This document shows, piece by piece, positions 44,203 to 53,494 of a stretch of DNA of 64,000 bases. Both the position numbers and the translations under genes were made by a program. Below the pieces are notes generated by a model, which did no database searches, was not told where the DNA came from, and saw nothing but the letters and a program-made list of their open reading frames with translations. The DNA is from Bacillota bacterium (GTDB lineage: Bacteria > Bacillota > Clostridia > Christensenellales > CAG-138), in contig JAEEKE010000131.1 in assembly GCA_016282255.1 (NCBI GenBank), positions 1 through 64,000 on the forward strand, given 5' to 3'. Position 1 is the first letter of the stretch. Every line of letters begins with the position of its first letter.

Positions 44203-44541
44203 TTACTCCTTATCGGAGCAGCCGCAGTCGCAGTCGTCTTCGCCGCAGCAGCATCCGCCGTCTTCGAAAAGGCTCTCGACCAGCTTGATGAGCTCGGGCA
44301 TATCCTCGTCGGCGGGGGGTACGAACTCCTCGGTATCGTCCGCTTCATTGACAACGATTTTCATGATATAGAGGCCCTGCTCGTAGTCGCATTCCTCTTC
44401 GTTCTCGCAGTCGCACTGCTCGTTGGTGTCGATAAGGACGGCGTACTCATCACCGTTGTAATCAAAATACTCGATAACATCGAGCTCGAATTCGTTACCG
44501 TCGTCATCGGTAAACACAACAAAATCTCTTTCTTCTTCCAT
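44203..44541 (-). CDS. DUF1292-family protein with Cys-rich tail
   Basis: 112 aa, strongly acidic. Residues 1-70 match DUF1292: FVVFTDDDGNEFELDVIEYF, then YAVLIDTN and GLYIMKIVV. The family is widespread in Firmicutes and its function is unknown. Unusual here are the inserted CDCENEEECDYE and the C-terminal GGCCCGEDDCDCGC, ten Cys in all, suggesting metal binding. Single gene with its own promoter and terminator. Confidence 0.87.
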   Translation of the reverse strand: MEEERDFVVFTDDDGNEFELDVIEYFDYNGDEYAVLIDTNEQCDCENEEECDYEQGLYIMKIVVNEADDTEEFVPPADEDMPELIKLVESLFEDGGCCCGEDDCDCGCSDKE

Positions 44542-44592
44542 GATGGATCTCCTTAGAATGTTCTATTCCGTACAGCTTCCGTGTACCTGTTT

Positions 44593-44621
44593 ATTCTACT
44601 ACATCGCATTCGATATTGCAA
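44593..44621 (-). promoter_or_regulatory. Promoter of the DUF1292 gene
   Basis: Minus strand TTGCAA (44621-44616), 17-bp spacer, TAGAAT (44598-44593). Confidence 0.65.
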
Positions 44622-44700
44622 ATGCAATTTTGATTTGATTTTATCGAAACGGTCTGAATAACGCCTGAAGATTATATTCGGCGGATGCTTTAACCATATG

Positions 44701-44729
44701 TTGACAAACCGAATGCTTGCTGATACAAT
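44701..44729 (+). promoter_or_regulatory. Promoter of the pyr operon
   Basis: TTGACA (44701-44706), 17-bp spacer, TACAAT (44724-44729) with extended TGA. The 336 nt between the DUF1292 gene and pyrC hold two divergent promoters and the attenuator leader. Confidence 0.9.
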
Positions 44730-44745
44730 ATGCATGATCTTTAAG

Positions 44746-44763
44746 GCGGTCCAGCGAGGCCGC
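44746..44763 (+). promoter_or_regulatory. PyrR-binding stem-loop in the pyr leader
   Basis: GGTCCAGCGAGGCC fits the PyrR recognition consensus ARUCCNGNGAGGYU, with the outer A-U pair exchanged for G-C. It forms GCGG/CCGC-closed hairpin 44746-44763. In Firmicutes, PyrR bound to UMP binds such loops and promotes termination downstream. pyrR itself is not in the window. Confidence 0.85.
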
Positions 44764-44780
44764 AAACGGTACATTGATGC

Positions 44781-44856
44781 CGGCAAGATGAAATGAACAC
44801 AGTAAGCGGTCTTTTGCCGCGGTTTATTCTGTCTTGCCGAAAGGCAAGCTTTTTTA
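44781..44856 (+). terminator. Attenuator of the pyr operon (antiterminator strand plus terminator)
   Basis: Terminator: CTTGCC/GGCAAG (44833-44838, 44843-44848), GAAA loop, then a T-run to 44856. The segment CGGCAAG (44781-44787) is complementary to CTTGCCG (44833-44839), so it can form an antiterminator that blocks the hairpin. The terminator ends 21 nt before pyrC. Confidence 0.85.
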
Positions 44857-44877
44857 TACCCTGAAAGGAGAGCTGAA

Positions 44878-46134
44878 ATGAACGCCGCATTCAAACAGAA
44901 AACAGCAGCAAAGCTTAAAGCGCTCAGTTCCTCCCGTGATTTCATTTCCTCCCGTTTTTCCACGGCAGCGATCGATTCCCTGATCGAAAGAGCCGACGAT
45001 CTCGTTTTTCTTCCCGGTCTCGTTGATGTCCACGTACATCTTCGCGAGCCGGGTTTTTCTTATAAGGAGACGATAAGAACCGGCACTCTGGCGGCTGCGC
45101 ACGGCGGTTACACGGCCGTCTGCCCGATGCCGAATCTTTCTCCCGTGCCCGACAGCCTTGAAAACCTCGGTAAAGAGCTTGCGCTTATTGAGCGGGACGC
45201 CTGCATAAGGGTGCATCCTTACGGTTCCGTTACCGTCGGCGAAAAAGGCGAGCTCCTTTCCGATATGGAAGCGATGTCGCCGTTCGTAATAGGTTTTTCT
45301 GACGACGGCAGGGGAGTGCAGGCGGATGAGATCATGGAGCAGGCCATGCTGACGGCAAAGCGGCTCGGGAAGCCTATCGCCGCGCACTGCGAGGTCAATT
45401 CGCTCCTTCACGGCGGGTATATCCACGATGGCCGCTATGCTTTTGAGCACGGTCACCGCGGCATCTCTAGCGAGAGCGAATGGAGGCAGATCGAAAGGGA
45501 TATCGGATTGGTCAGGAAGACCGGCGCAAGCTACCACGTCTGCCATATCTCATGCAAGGAATCGGTGGAGCTTATCCACCGCGCTAAGGCGGAAGGGCTT
45601 GACGTCACCTGCGAGACCGCGCCTCATTATCTTGCCTTCACCGATAACGATCTTATTGAGGACGGCCGCTTTAAGATGAACCCGCCTTTAAGGTCCGAGG
45701 CTGACCGTGCGGCACTTGTTGAGGGGATAATCGACGGCACGGTCGATATGATCGCAACGGACCACGCCCCGCACTCTTTGGAAGAAAAGAGCCGCGGCCT
45801 TGAAAGAAGTGCGTTCGGGATAGTCGGGCTCGAGACCGCGTTCCCCGTGCTCTACACCAAATTTGTCAGGACCGGTTTGATCACTCTCGAACACCTCATT
45901 GAACTTATGAGCTTCAATCCCTCTTCAAGATTCGAGATAGATATCGAAGACGATTTCACGGTGTTCGACTGCTCAAAAGCCTACAGGATCGATGATTCCG
46001 AGTTCCTTTCCATGGGCAAAGCCTCGCCGTTCATCGGAATGCAGGTCTTCGGAAAATGTCTGCTCACGGTCTGCCGCGGCAGGATCGCATATACAGATCC
46101 CTCTCTCGCAGAAAACGGAGGAAACAACTGTTGA
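44878..46134 (+). CDS. pyrC: Dihydroorotase
   Basis: 418 aa amidohydrolase, class I type. Zinc ligands in VDVHVHLREPG and later His residues; ATDHAPHSLEEK near residue 300 holds the catalytic Asp. ETAPHYLAFTD is also typical. It closes carbamoyl-aspartate to dihydroorotate. The N-terminus before the zinc motif is shorter and less conserved than usual, but the barrel appears complete. AAAGGAGAG precedes the ATG. First gene of the pyr operon. Confidence 0.96.
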   Translation: MNAAFKQKTAAKLKALSSSRDFISSRFSTAAIDSLIERADDLVFLPGLVDVHVHLREPGFSYKETIRTGTLAAAHGGYTAVCPMPNLSPVPDSLENLGKELALIERDACIRVHPYGSVTVGEKGELLSDMEAMSPFVIGFSDDGRGVQADEIMEQAMLTAKRLGKPIAAHCEVNSLLHGGYIHDGRYAFEHGHRGISSESEWRQIERDIGLVRKTGASYHVCHISCKESVELIHRAKAEGLDVTCETAPHYLAFTDNDLIEDGRFKMNPPLRSEADRAALVEGIIDGTVDMIATDHAPHSLEEKSRGLERSAFGIVGLETAFPVLYTKFVRTGLITLEHLIELMSFNPSSRFEIDIEDDFTVFDCSKAYRIDDSEFLSMGKASPFIGMQVFGKCLLTVCRGRIAYTDPSLAENGGNNC

Positions 46135-46871
46135 AACAGGGCATTTTCATAATCATAGCCAATGAGCGGATCGCCGAAAACACTTTCCGGCTCATCGTCG
46201 AGGGCGACGCCTCCGCGCATACCCGCCCGGGTCAGTTCGTCAATATCAAGCTCGACGGTTTCTTCCTTCGCCGCCCGATTTCCGTCTGTGATCATACCGC
46301 GGGCAGCTTTACTCTTATCTATAAGACCGTCGGAAGCGGCACCGAAAGGCTCTCTTTTATGCGGGCTGGCGAAACGATCGACCTCCTGACCGGTCTCGGC
46401 AACGGCTTTGACGTCGAAAAATGCGGTGCTCGGCCCCTGCTCATTGCCGGCGGCGGGGGAGTGCCTCCGATGCTCGATCTCGCAAAAGAATTGAATAAGC
46501 GCGAGATCAGACCTATCGCAGTCATCGGTTTCAACAAAGCCCCGGAAGTTTACCTTGAAGACGAGCTCTCTCGATTCTGCGAAAAGGTCTATGTAACAAC
46601 GGCCGACGGTAGTTTAGGCATAAAGGGTTTTGTGACAGACGTCGTTAAGACGCTTGACCATACCTTCTTTTACACCTGCGGCCCGAAGCCTATGTATAAA
46701 GCGCTTTCATCGGTCGTCAAAACCGAGGGTCAATACAGCTTTGAGGAGCGTATGGGCTGCGGCTTCGGCGCCTGCATGGGCTGCTCGATCTTGACGAAGA
46801 ACGGCGCGAAACGCATCTGCAAGGACGGTCCCGTATTCGGTTCCGAAGAGATCATTTGGGAGGCACTGTGA
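46131..46871 (+). CDS. pyrK: Dihydroorotate dehydrogenase electron transfer subunit
   Basis: 246 aa from TTG 46131, which has GGAGG upstream and overlaps the pyrC stop. FAD domain: PGQFVNIKL, LRRPISVCD, IYKTVGSGTERL. NAD domain: LIAGGGGVPPMLDLA and FFYTCGPKPMYKAL. The [2Fe-2S] cysteines are in ERMGCGFGACMGCSI and the following CKDGPVF. It passes electrons from PyrD to NAD, typical of Gram-positive class 1B systems. Confidence 0.96.
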   Translation: MKQGIFIIIANERIAENTFRLIVEGDASAHTRPGQFVNIKLDGFFLRRPISVCDHTAGSFTLIYKTVGSGTERLSFMRAGETIDLLTGLGNGFDVEKCGARPLLIAGGGGVPPMLDLAKELNKREIRPIAVIGFNKAPEVYLEDELSRFCEKVYVTTADGSLGIKGFVTDVVKTLDHTFFYTCGPKPMYKALSSVVKTEGQYSFEERMGCGFGACMGCSILTKNGAKRICKDGPVFGSEEIIWEAL

Positions 46872-47791
46872 TGGATAACAGGCTTTCGGTCGACCTTTGC
46901 TCGCTGCATCTCGATAATCCGATCATCCCCGCGAGCGGCACCTTCGGTTACGGCTATGAGTTTGCCGAGCTGTACGATATAAACATGCTCGGTTCCTTCT
47001 CGTTTAAAGGCACCACGCTTGAGCCCCGCTTCGGAAACAGGACGCCGCGCATAGCCGAGACCCCCTCCGGCATGCTCAACTCGATCGGTCTGCAGAATCC
47101 CGGGGTACACGCCGTTATTGAAAACGAGCTGCCTAAACTCGAAAAGTACTTTCAAAAAAAAGTTATCGCAAATATCGGCGGCTTTTCCGTTGAGGAATAC
47201 GCAAGGACCGCGGAGCTGCTCGATAATTGCGAACAGGTCGGCCTGCTTGAGATAAACATCAGTTGCCCGAACGTCCACAACGGCGGAATGGCGTTCGGCA
47301 CGGACTGCGCTGCCGCCGCGGAGGTCACGCGCGCGGTCAAGGCGGTCACGACGAAGCCGGTCTTCATGAAGCTGAGCCCGAACGCTGCCGATATCGCTTC
47401 GATTGCAAGGGCGTGTGAGGAAGCCGGCGCCGACGGAATCAGCCTTATAAATACGCTTCTCGGTATGCGGATCGATCTTAAAACGAAGAAGCCTATCCTT
47501 GCGAACCGAATGGGCGGTTTTTCCGGACCGGCCATCCTGCCGGTCGCGCTGCGGATGGTGTATCAGGTATATGAGGCCGTCAGCATACCGATCATCGGCA
47601 TGGGCGGCGTCTCGTCCGCAAACGACGTTATAGAGATGATGCTTGCCGGCGCAACTGCTGTCGAGATCGGCGCGGCGAACCTCGTCGATCCCTATATCTG
47701 CCCGAAGATCATCGCCGAATTGCCGGCAGTTATGGAAAAATACGGTATCGATAGCATAAAAGATATTATTGGAGGTGCTCATATTGGGTAA
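46871..47791 (+). CDS. pyrD: Dihydroorotate dehydrogenase B, catalytic subunit
   Basis: 306 aa from ATG 46871 (GGGAGG upstream), sharing one base with the pyrK stop. FMN barrel: [40 protein letters not shown] with the catalytic Cys, and [14 protein letters not shown]. It oxidises dihydroorotate to orotate with PyrK as partner. Confidence 0.97.
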   Translation: MDNRLSVDLCSLHLDNPIIPASGTFGYGYEFAELYDINMLGSFSFKGTTLEPRFGNRTPRIAETPSGMLNSIGLQNPGVHAVIENELPKLEKYFQKKVIANIGGFSVEEYARTAELLDNCEQVGLLEINISCPNVHNGGMAFGTDCAAAAEVTRAVKAVTTKPVFMKLSPNAADIASIARACEEAGADGISLINTLLGMRIDLKTKKPILANRMGGFSGPAILPVALRMVYQVYEAVSIPIIGMGGVSSANDVIEMMLAGATAVEIGAANLVDPYICPKIIAELPAVMEKYGIDSIKDIIGGAHIG

Positions 47792-48482
47792 GGACGTTAT
47801 AGTCGCATGCGATTTTTCAAGCAAAGCCGAGGTTTTGGGTTTTCTCGACCGTTTCACCGGCGTCAAACCCTTCGTAAAGATCGGAATGGAGCTCTACTAT
47901 GCGGAAGGCCCTTCGATCGTTCGCGAGATCAAAAAAAGGGGCCACAGGATCTTTCTTGACCTCAAGCTCCATGATATCCCGAACACCGTTATGAAGGCTA
48001 TGAGAGTCCTTTCAAGGCTCGACGTCGACATGTGCAATCTGCACGCCGCAGGCACGCGTGCCATGATGGAAGCCGCTCTTCAGGGACTGACGCGCGAGGA
48101 CGGAACAAGGCCCATCCTGATAGCCGTCACGCAGCTGACTTCCACGAGCCAGGAAGCGATGACGAACGAACTTCTTATCGACAGGCCCATCGACGAGGTC
48201 GTTATGAGCTATGCGCTGAACGCAAAGCTCGCCGGTCTAGACGGCGTGGTCTGCTCGCCGCTCGAGGCGCGCAAGGTCCACGAGAACTGCGGCTCCGATT
48301 TCATAACCGTGACTCCGGGCGTGCGGTTTGCCGACGGCGAAAAGGGCGACCAGGTAAGGGTCATGACCCCCGCACAGGCGAAGGAGATAGGTTCCGACTA
48401 TATCGTTGTCGGCCGGCCGATAACGGCGAGTCCAGATCCCGTGGCGGCATACGAAAGGTGCCTTAAAGACTTTATCGGATAA
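47784..48482 (+). CDS. pyrF: Orotidine 5'-phosphate decarboxylase
   Basis: 232 aa from TTG 47784; GGAGG lies 8 nt upstream, within the pyrD end. The genes overlap by 8 nt. The catalytic DxKxxD array is in [13 protein letters not shown], with VTPGVRF and [15 protein letters not shown] at the phosphate site. It makes UMP. An in-frame TTG at 47769 lies within the ribosome-binding region and is rejected. Confidence 0.96.
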   Translation: MGKDVIVACDFSSKAEVLGFLDRFTGVKPFVKIGMELYYAEGPSIVREIKKRGHRIFLDLKLHDIPNTVMKAMRVLSRLDVDMCNLHAAGTRAMMEAALQGLTREDGTRPILIAVTQLTSTSQEAMTNELLIDRPIDEVVMSYALNAKLAGLDGVVCSPLEARKVHENCGSDFITVTPGVRFADGEKGDQVRVMTPAQAKEIGSDYIVVGRPITASPDPVAAYERCLKDFIG

Positions 48483-48497
48483 TAAAAGGAGGAAGAT

Positions 48498-49163
48498 ATG
48501 GAAAACAACGAAAGGATCCGATCGATCAAGGAATTGATAGCGAACGATCTGCTTTCGATCGGGGCGGTGTTCCTTCGTCCCAACGAACCGTTCACCTGGG
48601 CAAGCGGCATCAAAAGCCCTATCTACTGCGATAATCGTTTGACGCTCACAGCGCCGCAGGTCCGCACCGACGTTGAGACCTCGCTTGCCGAAACGATCCG
48701 CAGGGAATACCCCGGCGCCGAGGTCCTTATGGGAACGAGCACCGCCGGCATCGCTCATGCCGCGATAACCGCGCATATAATGGGCCTGCCGATGGGCTAC
48801 GTGCGTTCCGGAAACAAGGATCACGGCCGCCAGAACAGGATCGAGGGCAAGCTCGAGCCCGGTCAGAGGGTCGTCGTGGTAGAGGATCTTATCTCGACCG
48901 GCGGAAGCGCCATCGAGACCGTAGAGGCGCTGAGGGAAGCAGGAGCGGAGGTGCTCGGCATCGCGAGCATCTTCACCTACGGGATGCAGAAGGGTATCGA
49001 CCGCCTAAAGGCGGCAGGCGTCAGAAACGTCAGCCTTTCGGATTTCGATACGATAGTCGTCGCTGCCGCTCAGAGCGGCTATATAGAGCAAGCGGACGTT
49101 CAGAGGCTGATCGCCTTCAGGAACGATCCTTCCGACGAAAGCTGGATAAATAAAGACAAATAA
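48498..49163 (+). CDS. pyrE: Orotate phosphoribosyltransferase
   Basis: 221 aa. PRPP-binding loop VVVVEDLISTGGSAIETVEA (about 117-136); LRPNEPFTWASGIKSPIYCD near the N-terminus is the orotate-site signature. GGAGG upstream. It couples orotate to PRPP, giving OMP for PyrF. Confidence 0.97.
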   Translation: MENNERIRSIKELIANDLLSIGAVFLRPNEPFTWASGIKSPIYCDNRLTLTAPQVRTDVETSLAETIRREYPGAEVLMGTSTAGIAHAAITAHIMGLPMGYVRSGNKDHGRQNRIEGKLEPGQRVVVVEDLISTGGSAIETVEALREAGAEVLGIASIFTYGMQKGIDRLKAAGVRNVSLSDFDTIVVAAAQSGYIEQADVQRLIAFRNDPSDESWINKDK

Positions 49164-49181
49164 CCAACAGGAGGAAATAAG

Positions 49182-50102
49182 ATGAAGAACCTGATAGACA
49201 TTCTCGACCTTACCGTTGAAGAGATCGATCAGATGATAACCGTCGCAAACGATATCATCGATCATCCCGAAAACTACCGCGAGGCATGCAAGTACAAGAC
49301 CCTTGCAACGCTTTTCTTCGAGCCTTCCACCCGTACGAGGCTCTCCTTCGAAGCCGCCATGCTCGAGCTCGGAGGTAGGGTGATCGGCTTCTCCGAAGCA
49401 AGCTCCAGCTCCGCCGCTAAAGGCGAGAGCGTTGCAGATACCATCGCCGTGGTAAGCGGCTATGCCGACATCATCGCCATGCGCCATCCCAAGGAAGGCG
49501 CCCCGATCGTCGCCCTCAGCAAGGCCACCGTGCCGATAATTAACGCGGGCGACGGCGGTCACAACCATCCCACCCAGACGCTTACCGACCTTATCACGAT
49601 CAAGCGTGAGAAAGGGCATTTCGACAATCTCACCGTCGGCCTCTGCGGCGACCTTAAGTTCGGCCGCACCGTGCATTCGCTGATCGCCGCCATGAGCCGT
49701 TATGCGGGCATCAAGTTCGTGCTCATCTCGCCTGAGGAATTAAAGGTCCCCAGCTACGTCAAGAACGCCTATATCAAGGCGAAGGGCATCCCCTATGAGC
49801 AGACCACCGCGCTCGAGAACGTGATCGACAAGCTCGACGTGCTCTATATGACGCGCGTCCAGCGTGAGCGTTTCTTCAACGAAGAGGACTACCTGCGCCT
49901 GAAGGACTGCTATGTGCTGACCCCCGAAAAGATGGCCATGGCCAAGAAGGATCTTATCGTGCTGCATCCGCTCCCGAGGGTGAACGAGATCTCCGTCGCC
50001 GTGGACAGCGACCCCCGCGCATGCTATTTCAGGCAGGCGAGATACGGCAAATTCATTCGTATGGCATTGATCATGAAACTGCTTGAGGAGGCAAACAAAT
50101 GA
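49182..50102 (+). CDS. pyrB: Aspartate carbamoyltransferase, catalytic chain
   Basis: 306 aa. The carbamoyl-phosphate site [13 protein letters not shown] is clear, then [15 protein letters not shown], and near the end [10 protein letters not shown]. It makes carbamoyl-aspartate. Full length. It overlaps pyrI by 4 nt (ATGA). Confidence 0.98.
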   Translation: MKNLIDILDLTVEEIDQMITVANDIIDHPENYREACKYKTLATLFFEPSTRTRLSFEAAMLELGGRVIGFSEASSSSAAKGESVADTIAVVSGYADIIAMRHPKEGAPIVALSKATVPIINAGDGGHNHPTQTLTDLITIKREKGHFDNLTVGLCGDLKFGRTVHSLIAAMSRYAGIKFVLISPEELKVPSYVKNAYIKAKGIPYEQTTALENVIDKLDVLYMTRVQRERFFNEEDYLRLKDCYVLTPEKMAMAKKDLIVLHPLPRVNEISVAVDSDPRACYFRQARYGKFIRMALIMKLLEEANK

Positions 50103-50518
50103 ATATCGATTCGATCATCAACGGTATCGTTATAGACCATATCACGGCCGGCAAGGCTATGCAGATCTACAGTATGCTCAATCTCGATAAGCTCGACTGC
50201 CAGATCGCCATTATCAAGAACGCGCCGAGCACCAAGAAGGGCACCAAGGACATCATCAAGATCGCCTCTGAGGTCGACATCGATCTTGGCATCCTCGCGT
50301 TCATCTGCCCGACCGCGACGATCAACATCATTCGCGACAGCAAGGTTATTGAAAAGCGCGATCTCAAGCTCCCCGAAAAGATCGAGGGCGTGCTTCGCTG
50401 CAAGAACCCGCGCTGCATCACGACGACCGAGCAGGAGATCCGCCATATCTTCGTGCTCACCAATCCCGAGACCGCCGAGTATCGCTGCATGTACTGCGAT
50501 ACGAAGGCAAGCAACTGA
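50099..50518 (+). CDS. pyrI: Aspartate carbamoyltransferase, regulatory chain
   Basis: 139 aa. The N-terminal nucleotide-binding domain has [16 protein letters not shown]; the C-terminal zinc domain has CKNPRC and YRCMYC, the four Cys ligands. The chain gives feedback control by nucleotides in the PyrB6-PyrI6 complex. Bacillus lacks pyrI, but several Clostridia have it. Last gene of the operon. Confidence 0.97.
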   Translation: MNIDSIINGIVIDHITAGKAMQIYSMLNLDKLDCQIAIIKNAPSTKKGTKDIIKIASEVDIDLGILAFICPTATINIIRDSKVIEKRDLKLPEKIEGVLRCKNPRCITTTEQEIRHIFVLTNPETAEYRCMYCDTKASN

Positions 50519-50530
50519 CCCTAAAGCTTC

Positions 50531-50560
50531 ATGCGCTGCGCTTCGGTGCGGCGCATTTTT
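50531..50560 (+). terminator. Terminator of the pyr operon
   Basis: 11-bp stem (50531-50541 with 50546-50556, two G.T wobbles), TTCG tetraloop, then T-run. Confidence 0.88.
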
Positions 50561-50574
50561 CCTTTCAGGCATTC

Positions 50575-50603
50575 TTGAAAGCATGAGCTCATCATGGTAT
50601 ACT
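50575..50603 (+). promoter_or_regulatory. Promoter of the 50624 gene and galM
   Basis: TTGAAA (50575-50580), 17-bp spacer, TATACT (50598-50603). Confidence 0.7.
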
Positions 50604-50623
50604 GAAAAAGAGGTGAGTGTTCT

Positions 50624-51586
50624 ATGAAAATTTTGGGTTCTTTATTCTCTAAAAGACTGTATGACAGCAAGCATAAGCTTAAGAAGAACGTTAAGCTGAG
50701 TGAGATTCTCGGCATTAAGGCCGAACACGGGCAGCTTAAGAGAGCCGAGTTTTACCGCGGCGGCGGTATGAACGGCGAACGGTACGAGGTCTCTCTCGAG
50801 AATAAGGACGGGGAAGTGAGGGCCAAAGTTCTGAACAGTCCAGAAATCGGTATTCCCGAAAGGGTTTGGGTCTATTCCGCCGAAGCTTCCGCTCTTAACG
50901 AGGCAAAGGAATACATCGATAAGTTCAACCTCACCGTCTGGGCGGACCTTCCTTTCAACGATGAGTTCATAGCGCTGGATGCCCCCACAAGCAGCCTTCG
51001 CTTCGTTTTCAACGACGAATCGGTCGGAGGCAGCGCCTACGAATCCTTTTCGGTCAGCTTCGACAACGTCGTGCCTGAAAACCGTTTCGATATTCTGCAC
51101 GGTTTTCATAAGCTGCTTCTTTCATTTGTCAGACCCGAAAAGCTTATCGAGACCTATCTTGAGGAGGACGGCCGCCGGATCAAAACGGGCAGGGACGTTT
51201 CGAACACCGACGAGGATATCGATTTGCTGTTAAGAGGCTACTGGAGGCATGCGGAAGCTAGCATTATCGACAAAGCGTCCCGCGCGGAACTCGGCGGCAT
51301 ACCGATCGATCCCGATAACGATTATGCCTTTTGTTTTTCGGGCTTCGACCGTGAGGACGGTTTAAGCTTTAACGAAACGACGCCCGACGGCAGAAGGACG
51401 GTCGATCTGCATTTAGACGGTACCGAGCATACGCCGTATGCCGATTATGACTGCTCGTGGCATATAAAGCTGCTTTCGGAGGAAAACAAGCCATACGTGC
51501 TTACGGCTGAAAACGATTCCCTGTTCATCGAATGCGATGAAAACGACGGGAACATCAGGAAGACCCGACTTTACCAGCGCTGTTAA
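50624..51586 (+). CDS. Uncharacterised protein
   Basis: 320 aa, not recognised. It has no signal peptide or membrane helix and is acidic. The composition is rich in beta-forming segments (SLRFVFNDESVGGSAYESF, AFCFSGFDREDGLSF), with many Asp/Glu. A basic first 30 residues (KRLYDSKHKLKKNVKLSEI) precede. A good promoter and GAGGTGAG site precede the ATG. galM starts 12 nt after it, so the two are likely co-transcribed. Confidence 0.75.
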   Translation: MKILGSLFSKRLYDSKHKLKKNVKLSEILGIKAEHGQLKRAEFYRGGGMNGERYEVSLENKDGEVRAKVLNSPEIGIPERVWVYSAEASALNEAKEYIDKFNLTVWADLPFNDEFIALDAPTSSLRFVFNDESVGGSAYESFSVSFDNVVPENRFDILHGFHKLLLSFVRPEKLIETYLEEDGRRIKTGRDVSNTDEDIDLLLRGYWRHAEASIIDKASRAELGGIPIDPDNDYAFCFSGFDREDGLSFNETTPDGRRTVDLHLDGTEHTPYADYDCSWHIKLLSEENKPYVLTAENDSLFIECDENDGNIRKTRLYQRC

Positions 51587-51598
51587 GAGGAGTGCATC

Positions 51599-52642
51599 AT
51601 GTCGTTTATCATAGAAGATTTCGGAAAACTGAACGGTACGGAACAGGTCAAAAGGATCACCCTTTCTTCGGATGCGATCGAATGCTCGTTCATCACCTAC
51701 GGCGCCTGTATCCAGTCGATCAAGGTGCCTTCTAAGGATGGGCTTATTGATATCGCGCTCGGCTTCGATACGCTTGAAGGCTACGTACATCAGGATAAAT
51801 ACATGGGGGCGACGGTCGGACGCTTCGCGAACAGGATCTCCGGCGCCGCGTTTACGCTGAACGGAAAGGAATATCTGCTTGCTCCCAACGAGGGGCGAAA
51901 CACGCTCCACGGCGGGCTGTGCGGCTTCGACAAGAAAAACTGGGCCATTGAGGACGCCGACGTTAATTCGGTCACATTCTTTTACATAAGCCCTGACGGC
52001 GAGGAGAGCTTTCCCGGCTCGCTTTCGGTCAGGGTACGTTATACTGTCGATGGCAATCGTCTTGCCGTCAGTTATTCCGCGGTTTCCGATCAGGATACCG
52101 TCGTAAACATAATAAACCATTCCTATCTGAACCTCAGCGGCGGAGGGGCCGTCGGCGATCATTTTGTAAGGATAGATTCCGACCTTTATCTTCCAACCGA
52201 TAAGGAGAGCATACCCATCGCCGCAGCGCCTGTAGCTGGAACGCCTATGGATCTAAGACAAGTTTCTATCTTAAGCGAAAGGCTTGATTCCTCCTTCGAT
52301 CAAATAAAAAAAGCGCGCGGCTTTGACCACTGCTTTATCCTTAATCCGTCGGATTTTTCGGCGTCCAAGATCACCTGCTGTTCGGATGCATCCGGCGTCA
52401 TTATGAAGCTGTTCACCGACGCGCCCGCCGTGCAGTTCTATACCGGCAACTTTTTAGAGGGCTGCCCGGCCGGCAAAGGCGGCGCCGTTTATTCCGACCG
52501 CTCCGGCCTTTGCTTTGAGACCGGAGGCTGCCCGGACTCCCCGAACAGGCCGGAGTTCCCGTCCGCGCTGCTCAAAGCGGGAGAGCGCTTTATACAGAGC
52601 ACGGTCTTTGAATTCGGCCTGCTTCCCGATTCCAGGAAATGA
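51599..52642 (+). CDS. galM: Aldose 1-epimerase (mutarotase)
   Basis: 347 aa. Marks: GATVGRFANRISGAAF, NTLHGGLCGFDKKNW with the catalytic His, INHSYLNLSG with the second His, and AVQFYTGNFL, with the C-terminal Glu in GLCFETGGCPDSPN. It interconverts alpha and beta anomers of glucose or galactose. GAGGAG lies upstream. Its stop abuts the stop of phzF on the other strand. Confidence 0.94.
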   Translation: MSFIIEDFGKLNGTEQVKRITLSSDAIECSFITYGACIQSIKVPSKDGLIDIALGFDTLEGYVHQDKYMGATVGRFANRISGAAFTLNGKEYLLAPNEGRNTLHGGLCGFDKKNWAIEDADVNSVTFFYISPDGEESFPGSLSVRVRYTVDGNRLAVSYSAVSDQDTVVNIINHSYLNLSGGGAVGDHFVRIDSDLYLPTDKESIPIAAAPVAGTPMDLRQVSILSERLDSSFDQIKKARGFDHCFILNPSDFSASKITCCSDASGVIMKLFTDAPAVQFYTGNFLEGCPAGKGGAVYSDRSGLCFETGGCPDSPNRPEFPSALLKAGERFIQSTVFEFGLLPDSRK

Positions 52643-53494
52643 TCAGAGCCGGATATCGCATTCCATACTGATGACCGCATTCCCGCCGGTATAGACCTTA
52701 ACGTCTTTACCGGTTTTTTCGATCCTGCTTTCTATGATGCACGGACGCGCCATATGCTCGCCCTGAAGGAAACGGTCGACGGCTTGAGGTTCGATGATCC
52801 CTTTCTCATACAGATAATAGGTCAGCGCTCCGTTCGAGGTGCCGGTCGCGCATTCCTCGGGGATCCCGTATAAAGGAGCAAAATTGCTGCATGCGGCCGT
52901 AAAGCCCTCGCAGTCCAAGGTAAACATGTGGACGCCGACGCAGTCAAGCTCCCGGCATATGGCCGAAACCTCGCTTTCATTCTGAGACGCCCGCATCAGC
53001 GCTTCATGAGTGCTCACAGGCATAAGGATGTCCTTTAGGCCGCAGGAGGCAAGGCAGGGCGTCATCCCCGGCGCAATATCCTTCGGCTGCAAACCGTATG
53101 CCTTATAAAGCCTGTCCGTCAAGTCCTTATCCGGGTATGAAATGATAGAAGGCGCAGCCATCTCCATAAGGATGCTTTTGCTGCCTATAATGATCTCAAG
53201 CTCTCCCGCAGGGGTGAAAGCGGTGCTTCTGTCATTAACAAGTCCAAGCTCCCTGAGTACGCGAAATGCGCTGACCGTCGCGTGGCCGCAGAGCTCCACC
53301 TCGGAGACCGGAGTGAAATACCTCAGTTCAAAGCCTTCCGGTTTTTCAGTAACGAAAACCGTCTCCGAATGCTTGAACTCGGCCGCTATCTTCTGCATCA
53401 GATCCGCCGAAAGCGCAGTATCCGGAATTACGACTCCCGCCTGATTGCCGCGGAATATCTCATCTGCAAAAGCGTCAACAACAAAGGCTCTCAT
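52643..53494 (-). CDS. PhzF-family isomerase/epimerase-like protein
   Basis: 283 aa. The start VVDAFADEIFRGNQAGVV and the active-site Glu in FKHSETVFV, with YFTPVSEVELCGHATVSAF, are PhzF-family marks. Two similar domains are expected. PhzF itself isomerises a phenazine precursor, but most family members have unknown substrates and no phenazine genes are near. Its ATG overlaps the priA stop by 4 nt. Confidence 0.92.
   Translation of the reverse strand: MRAFVVDAFADEIFRGNQAGVVIPDTALSADLMQKIAAEFKHSETVFVTEKPEGFELRYFTPVSEVELCGHATVSAFRVLRELGLVNDRSTAFTPAGELEIIIGSKSILMEMAAPSIISYPDKDLTDRLYKAYGLQPKDIAPGMTPCLASCGLKDILMPVSTHEALMRASQNESEVSAICRELDCVGVHMFTLDCEGFTAACSNFAPLYGIPEECATGTSNGALTYYLYEKGIIEPQAVDRFLQGEHMARPCIIESRIEKTGKDVKVYTGGNAVISMECDIRL

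Noticed and set aside
44079-44354. 92-codon N-terminal extension of dnaD
   Set aside because: Covers the DUF1292 terminator and part of that gene; the ATG at 44078 has the ribosome-binding site and fits the DnaD domain start.
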